From: Candidatus Woesearchaeota archaeon
GTDB taxonomy: Archaea; Nanobdellota; Nanobdellia; Woesearchaeales; BS150m-G63
Assembly (NCBI GenBank): GCA_019322735.1
Contig: JAHWIG010000004.1
Coordinates: 1 to 47,228, forward strand
Length of the DNA stretch: 47,228 nucleotides
Direction of reading: 5' to 3'
In this document: positions 1-7,898 of the stretch, piece by piece
How the letters are laid out: every line of letters begins with the position of its first letter
Numbering within the stretch: position 1 is the first letter of the stretch
The notes under the pieces: generated by a model
Database searches by the model: none
What the model was told of the DNA's origin: nothing
What the model saw: the letters and a program-made list of their open reading frames with translations, nothing else
Made by a program: the position numbers and the translations under genes

Positions 1-28
1 GTCTGATGTACTTAAACACTACAAAGAG

Positions 29-646
29 CTACAGAGATCTGCCACTTAAACTTGCTGAGGAAATCTTTGTCAGCTTAAATGCCTTTATAATACCAGTACT
101 TGGAACATGAGGACCTTTACATAGATCAATAAATTCTCCTTGCTCATAATATGAAATTTTCTCACCCTTCTCCACCTCATCAATTAGTTCTTTCTTATAC
201 TTATTTTCCTTAAACAATGATAATGCCTTTTTCTTGCTTACTTCATGTCTTTTAACAGTATAATCTTCATCAACAATCTTTTGCATTTCTTTCTCAATTT
301 TGTTCAAATCAGAAGGAGTTAATGGTTTCATATCAATATCATAATAGAATCCACCTTCAATTGTTGGCCCAATTGTTAATTTTGATTTGGGAAATAATCT
401 CAAAACAGCCTGTGCAAGGATATGAGCAGTAGAATGATGAAATAATTCTTTACCTTCATGAGTGTCAAAACTGATCAATTCTATCTCAGAATTCTTTGTT
501 ACATTTCTAGATAGATCAACTATAGAATCATTAAGTGTAGCAGCAAGAATATCTCGCATATTAAGTGATTCAACTATGTCAATTATAGTGATACCTTTCT
601 TATACTTCTTTTTCTTTCCTTTAATGGTAACAGTTATTGTTGGCAT
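29..646 (-). CDS. thrS: Threonyl-tRNA synthetase, N-terminal TGS and editing domains only; disrupted at window edge
   Basis: This is the front third of a bacterial-type threonyl-tRNA synthetase, which charges tRNA-Thr. Residues 1-60 look like the TGS domain. Residues 65-185 are the second additional (editing-type) domain, with the metal-site residues visible as H71 and H75 (HSTAH) and C176 and H180 (CKGPHVP). A full enzyme is about 630 residues and would run into the catalytic core right after the AFKLTKIS stretch. Here the frame instead diverges and stops at a TAG at 29-31. Bases beyond the stop still faintly resemble the expected catalytic start in shifted frames. So this is either a decayed gene or poor sequence at a contig end, rather than a designed split protein. 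The ATG at 646 follows a short AT-rich leader. Confidence 0.85.
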   Translation of the reverse strand: MPTITVTIKGKKKKYKKGITIIDIVESLNMRDILAATLNDSIVDLSRNVTKNSEIELISFDTHEGKELFHHSTAHILAQAVLRLFPKSKLTIGPTIEGGFYYDIDMKPLTPSDLNKIEKEMQKIVDEDYTVKRHEVSKKKALSLFKENKYKKELIDEVEKGEKISYYEQGEFIDLCKGPHVPSTGIIKAFKLTKISSASLSGRSL

Positions 647-742
647 TTACGTTTATCATTTGATTTTTTCTTTAAATATCTTTTGTTTTACTCCCTTTGA
701 TATAACTCTTTTTAGTTGAAAAGTTGAAGACTTGAAATATTT

Positions 743-834
743 AAAGATTCAAAATCTTTTTAGTCGTTGAGCAAAGTGAGACTACTATAAAGATTCAAAA
801 TCTTTTTAGTCGTTGAGCAAAGTGAGACTACTAT
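743..834. repeat. Two tandem copies of a 46-base unit
   Basis: Copies at 743-788 and 789-834 look identical, and the match runs on for about four more bases. Each unit contains a small hairpin (AAAGATT, loop CAA, AATCTTT) and then a TAGTC...GACTA inverted pair. The repeat fills the gap between thrS and tpiA, which are divergent, and ends about 34 bases before the tpiA TATA-like box. No coding sense is seen. It may be a dispersed intergenic element or an operator array. Confidence 0.85.
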
Positions 835-867
835 AAAGTTCCTCATAAAACATTGTTTTATGGAAAA

Positions 868-880
868 CTTTTTAAATTAT
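868..880 (+). promoter_or_regulatory. TATA-like box of tpiA
   Basis: The AT-rich stretch CTTTTTAAATTAT lies about 20-30 bases before the tpiA ATG at 899. This spacing fits an archaeal promoter giving a nearly leaderless transcript. No ribosome binding site is visible in front of tpiA. Confidence 0.5.
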
Positions 881-898
881 CTTTGAATAAATCTTCTT

Positions 899-1573
899 AT
901 GGGGCTAAAAACACCATTAATTATTGTTAATTTTAAGACTTATAAATCTGCAACTGGAAGAAATGCAGAGCAACTAGCTAAGATATGCGAAAAAGTGGCA
1001 AAACAAACAAAAATCAACATCGCAGTTGCTGTCCAAGATGCAGATATTTATCGTGTTTCTCATACTGTAAAAATCCCCGTATTAAGTGAACATATGGATC
1101 CAATTGGTTATGGTGCACACACTGGTCATGTATTGCCTGAAGATATTAAGGCAAATGGTGCAAAAGGTAGTTTATTAAATCATTCAGAAGATCGCTTTGA
1201 GATAGATGATCTGGAAAAAAGTGTCAAGATGGCAAAAAAATTAAAGCTATTAACAATAGTATGCGCAAGCAGTGATGATGTTGCAGAATCTGTAGCAGCA
1301 TTTAATCCAGATTTCATTGCTGTAGAACCCCCTGAATTAATAGGTGGGAATGTTTCAGTCAGCACAGCAAAGCCGCAAGTAATAACAAAAACAGTAGAAA
1401 AAGTGAATAAAATAGCCAAAATACCTGTTTTGTGCGGAGCAGGAATCAAGACAAGAAAAGATGTAGAGAAAGCAAAAGCTCTAGGCGCAAAAGGAATTTT
1501 AATCGCATCTGCAATAACCAAATCAAAGAATCCAGGAGCAGTATTGAAGGATCTTGCTCTTGGTTTTTCATAA
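899..1573 (+). CDS. tpiA: Triosephosphate isomerase
   Basis: It interconverts glyceraldehyde-3-phosphate and dihydroxyacetone phosphate in central carbon metabolism. The 224-residue length matches the short archaeal form. The substrate-binding N11 and K13 (NFKTY), the electrophilic H95 (LLNHSE) and the catalytic E143 (VEPPELIGG) are all in place, as is the C-terminal phosphate-binding glycine region (CGAGIKT). A TATA-like box about 25 bases upstream supports the ATG at 899. The methyltransferase gene begins two bases after the stop, so the two are probably co-transcribed, although no functional link is obvious. Confidence 0.97.
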   Translation: MGLKTPLIIVNFKTYKSATGRNAEQLAKICEKVAKQTKINIAVAVQDADIYRVSHTVKIPVLSEHMDPIGYGAHTGHVLPEDIKANGAKGSLLNHSEDRFEIDDLEKSVKMAKKLKLLTIVCASSDDVAESVAAFNPDFIAVEPPELIGGNVSVSTAKPQVITKTVEKVNKIAKIPVLCGAGIKTRKDVEKAKALGAKGILIASAITKSKNPGAVLKDLALGFS

Positions 1574-1575
1574 TA

Positions 1576-2178
1576 ATGGATCCAGTAAAAAAAACAGTAC
1601 AGAGCTATAATAAGTTTGCAAAGAATTATGTAGATTCTACTTTTGATAATATACTGCAGTATCAATTGACCCAGTTTACATCATTCCTTAAAGGAAAAAA
1701 AATATTGGATGCTGGAGCAGGTTCTGGCCGTGATTCTTCATATCTGAAAGAAGAAGACCTTATTGTAAATTCTATCGATATTTCTCCAGAAATTGCAAAA
1801 GAGGCAAAGAAAAAGACAAAAGTAAATGTAAAGGAGATGGACCTAAGAAAATTAGATTTCAAGGATAGTAGTTTTGATGGGATATGGTGTTGCGCATCAT
1901 TTATTCATCTTCCAAAAAAAGATGCAGAAAAGGCATTAAAGGAATTTAACAGAGTATTAAAAGAACAAGGAATTATTTTTCTTGGATTAAAAGAAGGAAC
2001 TTTTGAAGGGTTTGAGCCATCTGTCAATCTGAGAAGGGAAGAAGTTTTCATAAGTTATTATTCTCAGAAAGAGATTGAAGAACTGGTCAGAAATATGGAC
2101 TTTGAGATTATAACTACATATATTGAACAAGATAATGAAGGTGCTTCTTGGATAAATCTATTTGCAAGAAAAACTTAA
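1576..2178 (+). CDS. Class I SAM-dependent methyltransferase
   Basis: A 200-residue Rossmann-fold methyltransferase of the small-molecule/UbiE-like type. Motif I is LDAGAGSGRD at residues 44-53, the acidic residue ending strand 2 is D68, and a motif IV-like region (GIWCCASFIHL) and the post-motif helix (EFNRVLKEQG) follow. The frame stays open upstream into tpiA, but the ATG at 1576, two bases after the tpiA stop, gives a normal N-terminus (MDPVKKTVQSYNKFAKNY). The substrate cannot be told from sequence. It overlaps by four bases, tail to tail, with the pilin-like gene on the other strand. Confidence 0.88.
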   Translation: MDPVKKTVQSYNKFAKNYVDSTFDNILQYQLTQFTSFLKGKKILDAGAGSGRDSSYLKEEDLIVNSIDISPEIAKEAKKKTKVNVKEMDLRKLDFKDSSFDGIWCCASFIHLPKKDAEKALKEFNRVLKEQGIIFLGLKEGTFEGFEPSVNLRREEVFISYYSQKEIEELVRNMDFEIITTYIEQDNEGASWINLFARKT

Positions 2179-2720
2179 TTTATTTCTACATATACTTTCT
2201 GAACATTTCCATATCTACTACCATCTTCCTTATTTACTATTACTTTAAATATATAAGTTCCAGAAATAGTCCTTACACCACCACTTTTTCTTGGAGCTTT
2301 TACAGGTAATCCCAATACCTTATTTTCATTCTTATTAATCCCATAAGGCCCAAAATTAGTAAGAATCCACTCATCTTCATCAACCATATCACTTATGTCT
2401 TCTCTGTTATTGCTGAATGCTTTCTCAAAATTCATATCTACTGTAAATTCTTGTGTATTCTCTGAATTAAATATGCCCAAGCCAAATACTATACTCTTAC
2501 CGACTTTTGTCTTTTTATGATTAATAGGAATAGAAACAATCTCTCCTGTCGTCAATGCCTCCTCAATCTCACGTTGAGTTGATTCATCAACATCTGCCCG
2601 TATCTCCTCGGCCTTAGTCATTAGTTGAAATGTTAGCCGAATACCCATCCCAAATACAGAAAGAGCAATAATTAAAATAACTAGAAAATTTACAGATAAC
2701 TGGATTGCTTTCTTGTTCAT
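2175..2720 (-). CDS. Pilin-like secreted membrane protein
   Basis: A 181-residue protein with a short basic N-terminus (MNKKAIQLS) followed at once by one hydrophobic helix (VNFLVILIIALSVFGMGI), then a helical stalk and a beta-rich outer region. This is the architecture of archaeal class III signal peptide (pilin/archaellin-like) proteins. No assembly ATPase or prepilin peptidase is nearby. It is the last gene of a three-gene minus-strand unit and resembles the first gene of that unit in plan, so the two may co-assemble. The function is inferred from architecture only. Confidence 0.72.
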   Translation of the reverse strand: MNKKAIQLSVNFLVILIIALSVFGMGIRLTFQLMTKAEEIRADVDESTQREIEEALTTGEIVSIPINHKKTKVGKSIVFGLGIFNSENTQEFTVDMNFEKAFSNNREDISDMVDEDEWILTNFGPYGINKNENKVLGLPVKAPRKSGGVRTISGTYIFKVIVNKEDGSRYGNVQKVYVEIN

Positions 2721-2743
2721 TGTATAATAAGAAAATAAAGAAA

Positions 2744-2965
2744 TTACTTAATTACTTCATATTCCCTTATAATTATAGCCATGAAAATTACCAAAATCAC
2801 TGCACCAACAACTGTAACTGTCATCCCTTGAGCAAATCCTGCAACATACATAGTATATAGGCCAAAACCCATCACAGCAAAACCAAGCAATAAGAACTTA
2901 TCCAGCACAAGCTTCATGATTTCAAATTCTTCATGTTGTGTTAATCTTTTTTTTAATTTAGCCAT
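2744..2965 (-). CDS. Small two-helix membrane protein
   Basis: 73 residues. After a charged N-terminus come two predicted membrane helices (about residues 25-43 and 47-67), ending in a short charged tail. A GGTGA ribosome binding site sits five bases before the ATG at 2965. It lies between two pilin-like genes with gaps of only 9 and 23 bases, so it is probably part of the same surface structure, perhaps as a membrane anchor. I do not recognise the family. Confidence 0.68.
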   Translation of the reverse strand: MAKLKKRLTQHEEFEIMKLVLDKFLLLGFAVMGFGLYTMYVAGFAQGMTVTVVGAVILVIFMAIIIREYEVIK

Positions 2966-2974
2966 TTTTTCACC

Positions 2975-3508
2975 TTATACATTCACATCAATTGTTAACT
3001 CAATACTTTCCCCGTCTGCACCAGCACTAACATCAACAGTACAGAAACAAGTTCCTTCTACTGCACTTGTACCTGCAATTATATTTATAGGAATTACCCT
3101 TACTTCTCCACCAGATACATCTATTGGAACATTCATCAATGCTTCAATTATTACTGTACCTGAATCTATATGACAGTTTAAATCACTTGACCCTAAGGTA
3201 TTACAGATTATGTCTTCTATCTGAAATATTTTATTATTCTGTTCGTCATTCTTGAGCCCAATAAATATCTGTTCTTTCTCTCCTACCTTCACAGTTATTT
3301 TTGGTCGACTTAAACTAACTACTTTATTACTTTCTTTCATCTGCTCAATCATCTGTTTTTCTACCTCTCCAGAAACCTTAGTAAATTCTTTTGTCGCACC
3401 GCCAAAAATATTCCTCATGAAAGTTAAACCTAAACCCAACATAGTAATTGCAAGAATAAGTACAACGATGGCGTTAATTGACAAATTCAAAGAAGCCTTC
3501 TTTTTCAT
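2975..3508 (-). CDS. Pilin-like secreted membrane protein
   Basis: A 177-residue protein beginning MKKKASLNLSINAIVVLILA: a basic segment, then a single hydrophobic helix, then a charged helical stalk and a beta-sandwich-like region with the hydrophilic character of an exported domain. This matches archaeal pilin/archaellin-like proteins. Two cysteines in CFC, plus others earlier, could form disulphides. I chose the ATG at 3508 rather than the GTG at 3517 because a GGTG ribosome binding site lies six bases before it and overlaps the GTG. First gene of the three-gene unit. Confidence 0.75.
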   Translation of the reverse strand: MKKKASLNLSINAIVVLILAITMLGLGLTFMRNIFGGATKEFTKVSGEVEKQMIEQMKESNKVVSLSRPKITVKVGEKEQIFIGLKNDEQNNKIFQIEDIICNTLGSSDLNCHIDSGTVIIEALMNVPIDVSGGEVRVIPINIIAGTSAVEGTCFCTVDVSAGADGESIELTIDVNV

Positions 3509-3651
3509 ACGCTTCACCTCTCTTTTTATTATTTATTGAATATTAATTATTCTTTTCTATAATATCCTTATTTATAAAGTTTTCTATAATTATAAGGGAT
3601 TAGTAGAGGAAACGCAATATATTTAAATATCAATCAGATTTGTTTAATAAA

Positions 3652-4404
3652 ATGACTAAGAATATGTCTGCCCAAGATAGAGTATTTGAACTTTTATTTG
3701 AAGAGGATGAGATTACCTGGCAAACCATATTATTCAATCTAGTAACAAAAGAACAGATGGATCCATGGGATATTGATATTTCCTTACTTTCTAAAAGATT
3801 CATGGACATGATGAAGGAATTAAAAGAGATGGACTTTGGTGTTTCTGGAAAGATAATCTTGGCAGCAGCATTATTATTGAGATTAAAATCCACTAAATTA
3901 GTTGATGAAGACATCTTAGAACTGGATAGATTGATAGCCTCAACAGACGAAAGCGAGGATATTTATGGTGACATTATTGATTTTGAAGAAGCTCCGCCAG
4001 GAACATTTGAAGAGGATAAGCCAAGTCTTATACCAAGAACACCACAACCAAGAAAGAGGAAAGTATCTATCTATGATCTGGTTGACGCTTTAGAGAAAGC
4101 ACTTGAAGTAAGAAAAAGACGGGTTGTTAGGAACATTCCTCCACAAAATATACAAATACCAGAAAAAACAGTTGACATAAGCTTAGTTATTGGATCAGTT
4201 TTTAGAAAGATAAAGGATTTCTTCTCAAAAGGAGATAGAAGGTTAACATTTAGCCATCTTACTCCCACCGACTCAAAAGATGATAAGGTTTATACATTCA
4301 TCCCTTTATTACATTTAACAAATCAGAGAAAGATAAACCTTCATCAACAACAACATTTTGGTGATATTGAAGTTGAATTATTAAAGAAACAAGCAAAATC
4401 ATAA
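3652..4404 (+). CDS. scpA: Segregation and condensation protein A (kleisin)
   Basis: About 250 residues with the ScpA/kleisin pattern: an N-terminal helical region (TWQTILFNLVTKEQMDPWDIDISLLSKRF, written here in part), the LAAALLLRLKSTKL segment that binds the SMC neck, an acidic linker, and a C-terminal winged-helix-like end. ScpA bridges the heads of SMC in chromosome compaction and segregation. No smc or scpB gene is in the window. The frame opens at a TTG at 3640, but the ATG at 3652 lies about 25 bases behind a TATA-like ATATTTAAATAT and is preferred. The stop overlaps the prefoldin ATG. Confidence 0.87.
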   Translation: MTKNMSAQDRVFELLFEEDEITWQTILFNLVTKEQMDPWDIDISLLSKRFMDMMKELKEMDFGVSGKIILAAALLLRLKSTKLVDEDILELDRLIASTDESEDIYGDIIDFEEAPPGTFEEDKPSLIPRTPQPRKRKVSIYDLVDALEKALEVRKRRVVRNIPPQNIQIPEKTVDISLVIGSVFRKIKDFFSKGDRRLTFSHLTPTDSKDDKVYTFIPLLHLTNQRKINLHQQQHFGDIEVELLKKQAKS

Positions 4405-4808
4405 TGATAAAAGAAAAAGCAACACAGGGATATATGCAATTACAGATAATTGTTAATCAATTAAATCAATTGCAGGAACAGTTTAGGATGGTGGATAATC
4501 AATTAGCAGAATTAGAGATTATCAAGAACAGTATTGATGAATTAAAGGATATAAAGAAAGGTTCAGAGATACTTTCTCCAATAAGCAATGGAATCTTTGT
4601 CAAATCAGCACTTAAAGATAACAAGAACTTTATTGTCAACATAGGTGGTGGGGTAACTGTAACAAAAAACCAAGAGCAGTTAAGAGAATTCTTAAATAAA
4701 CAGACAAATGAGATCAAAAAAATACAAACAGACCTGTTTACACAAATCCAGAGCTTAAATCTGCAGGCAGATTATCTCAAGAAAGAGATAAGCAAGTCTG
4801 TAATGTAG
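4404..4808 (+). CDS. pfdA: Prefoldin subunit alpha
   Basis: 134 residues: N-terminal coiled-coil helix (about 1-50), a short beta hairpin region rich in glycine (VNIGGGVTVTKN, about 75-90), and a C-terminal coiled-coil helix. This is the alpha-class prefoldin layout. Prefoldin is a hexameric chaperone that hands unfolded proteins to the thermosome. The ATG shares one base with the scpA stop, so the genes are translationally coupled. Prefoldin alpha next to ftsY is a familiar archaeal arrangement. Confidence 0.93.
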   Translation: MIKEKATQGYMQLQIIVNQLNQLQEQFRMVDNQLAELEIIKNSIDELKDIKKGSEILSPISNGIFVKSALKDNKNFIVNIGGGVTVTKNQEQLREFLNKQTNEIKKIQTDLFTQIQSLNLQADYLKKEISKSVM

Positions 4809-4817
4809 GTGGTTTAT

Positions 4818-5981
4818 ATGTTTAAATTTTTAAAAGAAAAATTAACCAAGGCAGTCTCTATATTTTCTAAAAAAGTAAAAGAAGAAACAGAGGAAGTTAA
4901 AGAAAAAGTAGAAAAGCCAAAAAAGGAAAAGAAATTAAAAGAGAAGATAGAAAAAAAATCTGTTAAGAAAGAAGAAAAACCGGCAAAAGTTGAAGAGAAA
5001 GAACCAGAAGAAGTTAAAGAGGCAGAATCTGAGCCTGAAGAAGAAGAAAAACAGGGATTTTTCTCAAAATTATTAAAGAAAAAAGAACCAGAAGAAAAAG
5101 AGAAAGTAAAAAAGCCAGGCTTATTAACAACAGGTTTATTGAAACTTTCTCTTTCTGAAAAGAAGTTTGATGAATTGTTCTGGAATCTGGAATTAATATT
5201 ATTAGATAACAATGTTGCTGTTGAAGTGATTGAAAAGTTCAAGCAAGACCTTAAAGATGAACTATTAAGCAAAAAAATAAGTCCGTTTAAGGTTGATGTG
5301 TTAATTAAAGAAACTCTAAAGAAGAGCGTTGAAGATATATTTGATATTGAAGAAATTAATATTTTTTCTAAGATAAAGAAGGAAAAACCATATATTATTC
5401 TATTTGTCGGAGTTAATGGTAGTGGAAAGACAACAACATTAGCTAAATTAGCACATCTGCTAAAAAAGAAAGGGCTTAAATCAGTAATTGCAGCATGCGA
5501 CACATTTAGGGCTGCAGCTTTACATCAACTTGAAGAGCACTGTAATAACCTTGATGTTAAATTAATCAAGCATGATTATGGTTCAGATGCAGCAGCTGTC
5601 GCTTTTGATGCAATTAAGCACGCAAAAGCCAAAAATCTTGATGTTGTTTTGATTGATACTGCTGGAAGATCACATTCAAATGTTAATCTGATGGATGAAT
5701 TAAAGAAAGTAAACAGGGTATCAAATCCAAATTTAACAATATTTGTTGGAGATTCTTTGACCGGAAATGATGCTGTTGAACAAGCCAGAGCCTTTAATGA
5801 ATCAATAGGAATAGATGCAGTGATACTGACAAAAGTCGATGTTGATGAAAAAGGGGGGGCAGCTATTTCTATTGGATATGTAACTGGAAAGCCCATCATA
5901 TATATTGGCGCAGGTCAAGAATATAAGGACCTTAAAGAATTCGATAAAAACAGTATAATTGATTCTATTGGGTTAAATTAA
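4818..5981 (+). CDS. ftsY: Signal recognition particle receptor FtsY
   Basis: 387 residues. The first 100 or so are a highly charged, Lys/Glu-rich acidic-basic domain, typical of FtsY membrane contact regions. The N domain covers about 105-185 and the SRP GTPase G domain the rest: G1 GVNGSGKT at 198-205, DTFRAAA at 228-234, G3 DTAGR at 280-284, G4 TKVD at 338-341, and the closing GKPIIYIGAGQ. It docks SRP-ribosome complexes at the membrane for co-translational export. The ATG at 4818 is chosen over the GTG at 4809 because the GTG falls inside a GGTGG ribosome binding site. Confidence 0.96.
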   Translation: MFKFLKEKLTKAVSIFSKKVKEETEEVKEKVEKPKKEKKLKEKIEKKSVKKEEKPAKVEEKEPEEVKEAESEPEEEEKQGFFSKLLKKKEPEEKEKVKKPGLLTTGLLKLSLSEKKFDELFWNLELILLDNNVAVEVIEKFKQDLKDELLSKKISPFKVDVLIKETLKKSVEDIFDIEEINIFSKIKKEKPYIILFVGVNGSGKTTTLAKLAHLLKKKGLKSVIAACDTFRAAALHQLEEHCNNLDVKLIKHDYGSDAAAVAFDAIKHAKAKNLDVVLIDTAGRSHSNVNLMDELKKVNRVSNPNLTIFVGDSLTGNDAVEQARAFNESIGIDAVILTKVDVDEKGGAAISIGYVTGKPIIYIGAGQEYKDLKEFDKNSIIDSIGLN

Positions 5982-6049
5982 TATAACTACGTATTAGTAG
6001 TTACATAAACGAAAGCTTTATATATGCATCTGCCTATTTTTTACTTAAA

Positions 6050-6523
6050 ATGGCCATTGAAGATACATTAAATCATTCTAAAAGAAAAAACTTAGTTCAA
6101 AGAATAAAAAACAAAGGAATTGCATACATAACTCCACTTATTTTGCTGGCAGGATGTAGCAAATATGATCAAGCATATCGTAATGATCATTATCAAATAA
6201 ATCTAACCAATGACGGAAGACAGGGAGAAATAATTTCTCATGAAAAACCTGAATTTCTTGGAGTTCATTGGTCAGGAAGAGAACAAAAATTCTACTTTGA
6301 TGTCAATCAAGATAGCATAGGTAAAATAATGGACATTCAGCCACAAAACATTGAGTTAAAGATGTACTGCGACGATAATAATCCAATTCCGTTTAATGAA
6401 GATTGCTATTTTTCACCAAATATGAACGTAATCCATAAGGAAAGAATAGAAGCAAAACAGAAATATTTGAGAAATGAATGGAATAAGTTCAAAGAAGTAA
6501 TGGTAAGACAATTAAGAAATTAA
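6050..6523 (+). CDS. Hypothetical lipoprotein-like protein
   Basis: 157 residues. A basic N-terminus leads to a hydrophobic segment ending in LILLAGC, a lipobox with C36 as the likely modified cysteine, although the N-terminal extension is longer than usual. The rest is hydrophilic and not recognised. A TATA-like CTTTATATATG about 25-35 bases before the ATG suggests its own leaderless transcript. Its stop codon directly abuts the stop of the helicase fragment on the other strand, which raises the possibility that a rearrangement joined the two here. Confidence 0.6.
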   Translation: MAIEDTLNHSKRKNLVQRIKNKGIAYITPLILLAGCSKYDQAYRNDHYQINLTNDGRQGEIISHEKPEFLGVHWSGREQKFYFDVNQDSIGKIMDIQPQNIELKMYCDDNNPIPFNEDCYFSPNMNVIHKERIEAKQKYLRNEWNKFKEVMVRQLRN

Positions 6524-7189
6524 TTATCTATCTTTAAATTCTATCTTTTTATTATAATAAATTCCCTGATATAATTTAACAGGTCGCCATCTATCTATAA
6601 CTAATTTAGCACCTAACCATTCAGCAAGTTCTTTTGGATTACCAATAGTTGCACTTAATCCAATTATCTGTGCATCAAGCATATCCCTCAACATTGTTAT
6701 AAGTATCTCTAATGTAGGTCCCCTTCCAGGATCATTGATCAGATGAATCTCATCTATAATAATCACCTTTATATCCTCAATCCATTCTGTTTTATGCCTT
6801 ATCAAGGAATCTAATTTTTCAGATGTTGATATTATTAGATCATACTTATACAAACCAGTATCAGAAGAATCTAAATCACCTATTGACAAAGCAACCTTAA
6901 TTAATCCTTCATATCTCTTTTTGAATTCCTTATACTTTTCTGTTGCTAATGCCTTTAATGGAACAATATACACAGCCTTTCCTCCTTTCTCAAGAATCTG
7001 CTTAAGCATAGCAAACTCTGCTATCAGTGTCTTTCCAGAAGCTGTTGGAGTGCATACTAACAGATTATTTCCCTTAAATAACCCTTTCTTTATTGCCTTA
7101 TCTTGAGATGGCCTTAATTCTTTTATCTCTTTGCTTAATATCTTATAAACTTCTTTCGGCAGATCTTTCTTAATATCTTTTAATAGCAT
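6524..7189 (-). CDS. Hel308/Ski2-like helicase reduced to the first RecA domain
   Basis: 221 residues matching the start of an archaeal Hel308-type superfamily 2 helicase. Visible are a Q-motif-like LRPSQ (25-29), Walker A TPTASGKT (47-54), motif Ia VPLKAL (76-81), Ib STSEK (121-125), II DEIH (146-149) and III SAT (179-181). It ends after the WRPVKL segment, exactly where RecA1 finishes. The second RecA domain, winged helix, ratchet and C-terminal domains of the usual roughly 700 residues are absent, so it cannot be a complete helicase. It is either a 3'-deleted remnant or a stand-alone ATPase-like domain. The frame itself is intact. Confidence 0.8.
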   Translation of the reverse strand: MLLKDIKKDLPKEVYKILSKEIKELRPSQDKAIKKGLFKGNNLLVCTPTASGKTLIAEFAMLKQILEKGGKAVYIVPLKALATEKYKEFKKRYEGLIKVALSIGDLDSSDTGLYKYDLIISTSEKLDSLIRHKTEWIEDIKVIIIDEIHLINDPGRGPTLEILITMLRDMLDAQIIGLSATIGNPKELAEWLGAKLVIDRWRPVKLYQGIYYNKKIEFKDR

Positions 7190-7251
7190 ATAAATATAAA
7201 TTATTTTATGCTTTAAAAAACTTTATATACTAAAGAATTAACAAATCAACC

Positions 7252-7839
7252 ATGGCAAAAAAAGGGGTATATAGAATTTATCTTTTTAGACATGGCCAAA
7301 CATATTTCAACAGAGATCATAAATTTACTGGATGGAAGGATTCTAAATTAACCAATAAAGGGATAAAGGATGCTAAGCAAATAGCACAAAAACTAAAAAA
7401 TAAAAGAATAGACTTATCATATAGAACTCGTTTATCGCGGTCTAAAGATACATTAAAAGAAGTTCTTAAATTTCATCCAGAATGTAAAGAGATAATAGAA
7501 GATGATAGAATGATAGAGAGGAGTTATGGTAACTTGCAGGGATTAAATCATACAACAATCATCAAGAAATTTGGAAAAGAAAGATTTGATATTTGGCATA
7601 GGTCTTATAATACACCACCCCCAAAAGGAGAAAGTGTTAAAGTAGTAGAAAAACGAGTTAATGCATTCATAAAAGATTTAGTTAAAAAAATTAAAAAAGA
7701 GAAAATAAATATTGCTATTTCTGCCCATGGTAATTCAATGAGACCTTTCAGAAAATATTTTGAAAAACTAAGTATTAACCAAATGATGAAATTAGAAAAT
7801 CCATGGGACAATTATTTTGAATATAAGATAGTTTGTTAA
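7252..7839 (+). CDS. gpmA: Phosphoglycerate mutase, histidine phosphatase superfamily
   Basis: 195 residues. The phosphohistidine motif FRHGQT carries R13 and H14. The FTGWKDSKLT segment is typical of cofactor-dependent phosphoglycerate mutase, E89 sits in DDRMIERSYGNLQG, and the second histidine is H159 in SAHGNSMR. It probably interconverts 3- and 2-phosphoglycerate, the step before enolase, which is encoded at 16.6 kb. It is slightly shorter than the usual 230-250 residues, so a broader phosphatase role cannot be excluded. A TATA-like TTTATATAC lies about 25 bases before the ATG. Confidence 0.88.
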   Translation: MAKKGVYRIYLFRHGQTYFNRDHKFTGWKDSKLTNKGIKDAKQIAQKLKNKRIDLSYRTRLSRSKDTLKEVLKFHPECKEIIEDDRMIERSYGNLQGLNHTTIIKKFGKERFDIWHRSYNTPPPKGESVKVVEKRVNAFIKDLVKKIKKEKINIAISAHGNSMRPFRKYFEKLSINQMMKLENPWDNYFEYKIVC

Positions 7840-7851
7840 ACAAGATTTCTT

Positions 7852-7893
7852 TAAAAAAAAAAATAAAAAAAATAAAAAAAATTAAATAAATAA
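7852..7893 (-). terminator. Oligo-T terminator of the 7.9 kb membrane protein gene
   Basis: Read on the minus strand this is a run of several T tracts of 7 to 12 bases broken by single A residues, starting right after the stop of the membrane protein gene. Archaeal RNA polymerase stops at such tracts without needing a hairpin. On the plus strand it is an A tract and would not act on gpmA. Confidence 0.7.
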
Positions 7894-7898
7894 ATGAC

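Noticed and set aside
1432..1575. N-terminal extension of the methyltransferase into tpiA
   Set aside because: It overlaps the end of tpiA in another frame and is just Arg/Ser-rich shadow; the normal start is at 1576.
4814..5503. Long minus-strand reading frame inside ftsY
   Set aside because: Also a composition shadow, here of the charged N-terminal domain; no promoter and no family.
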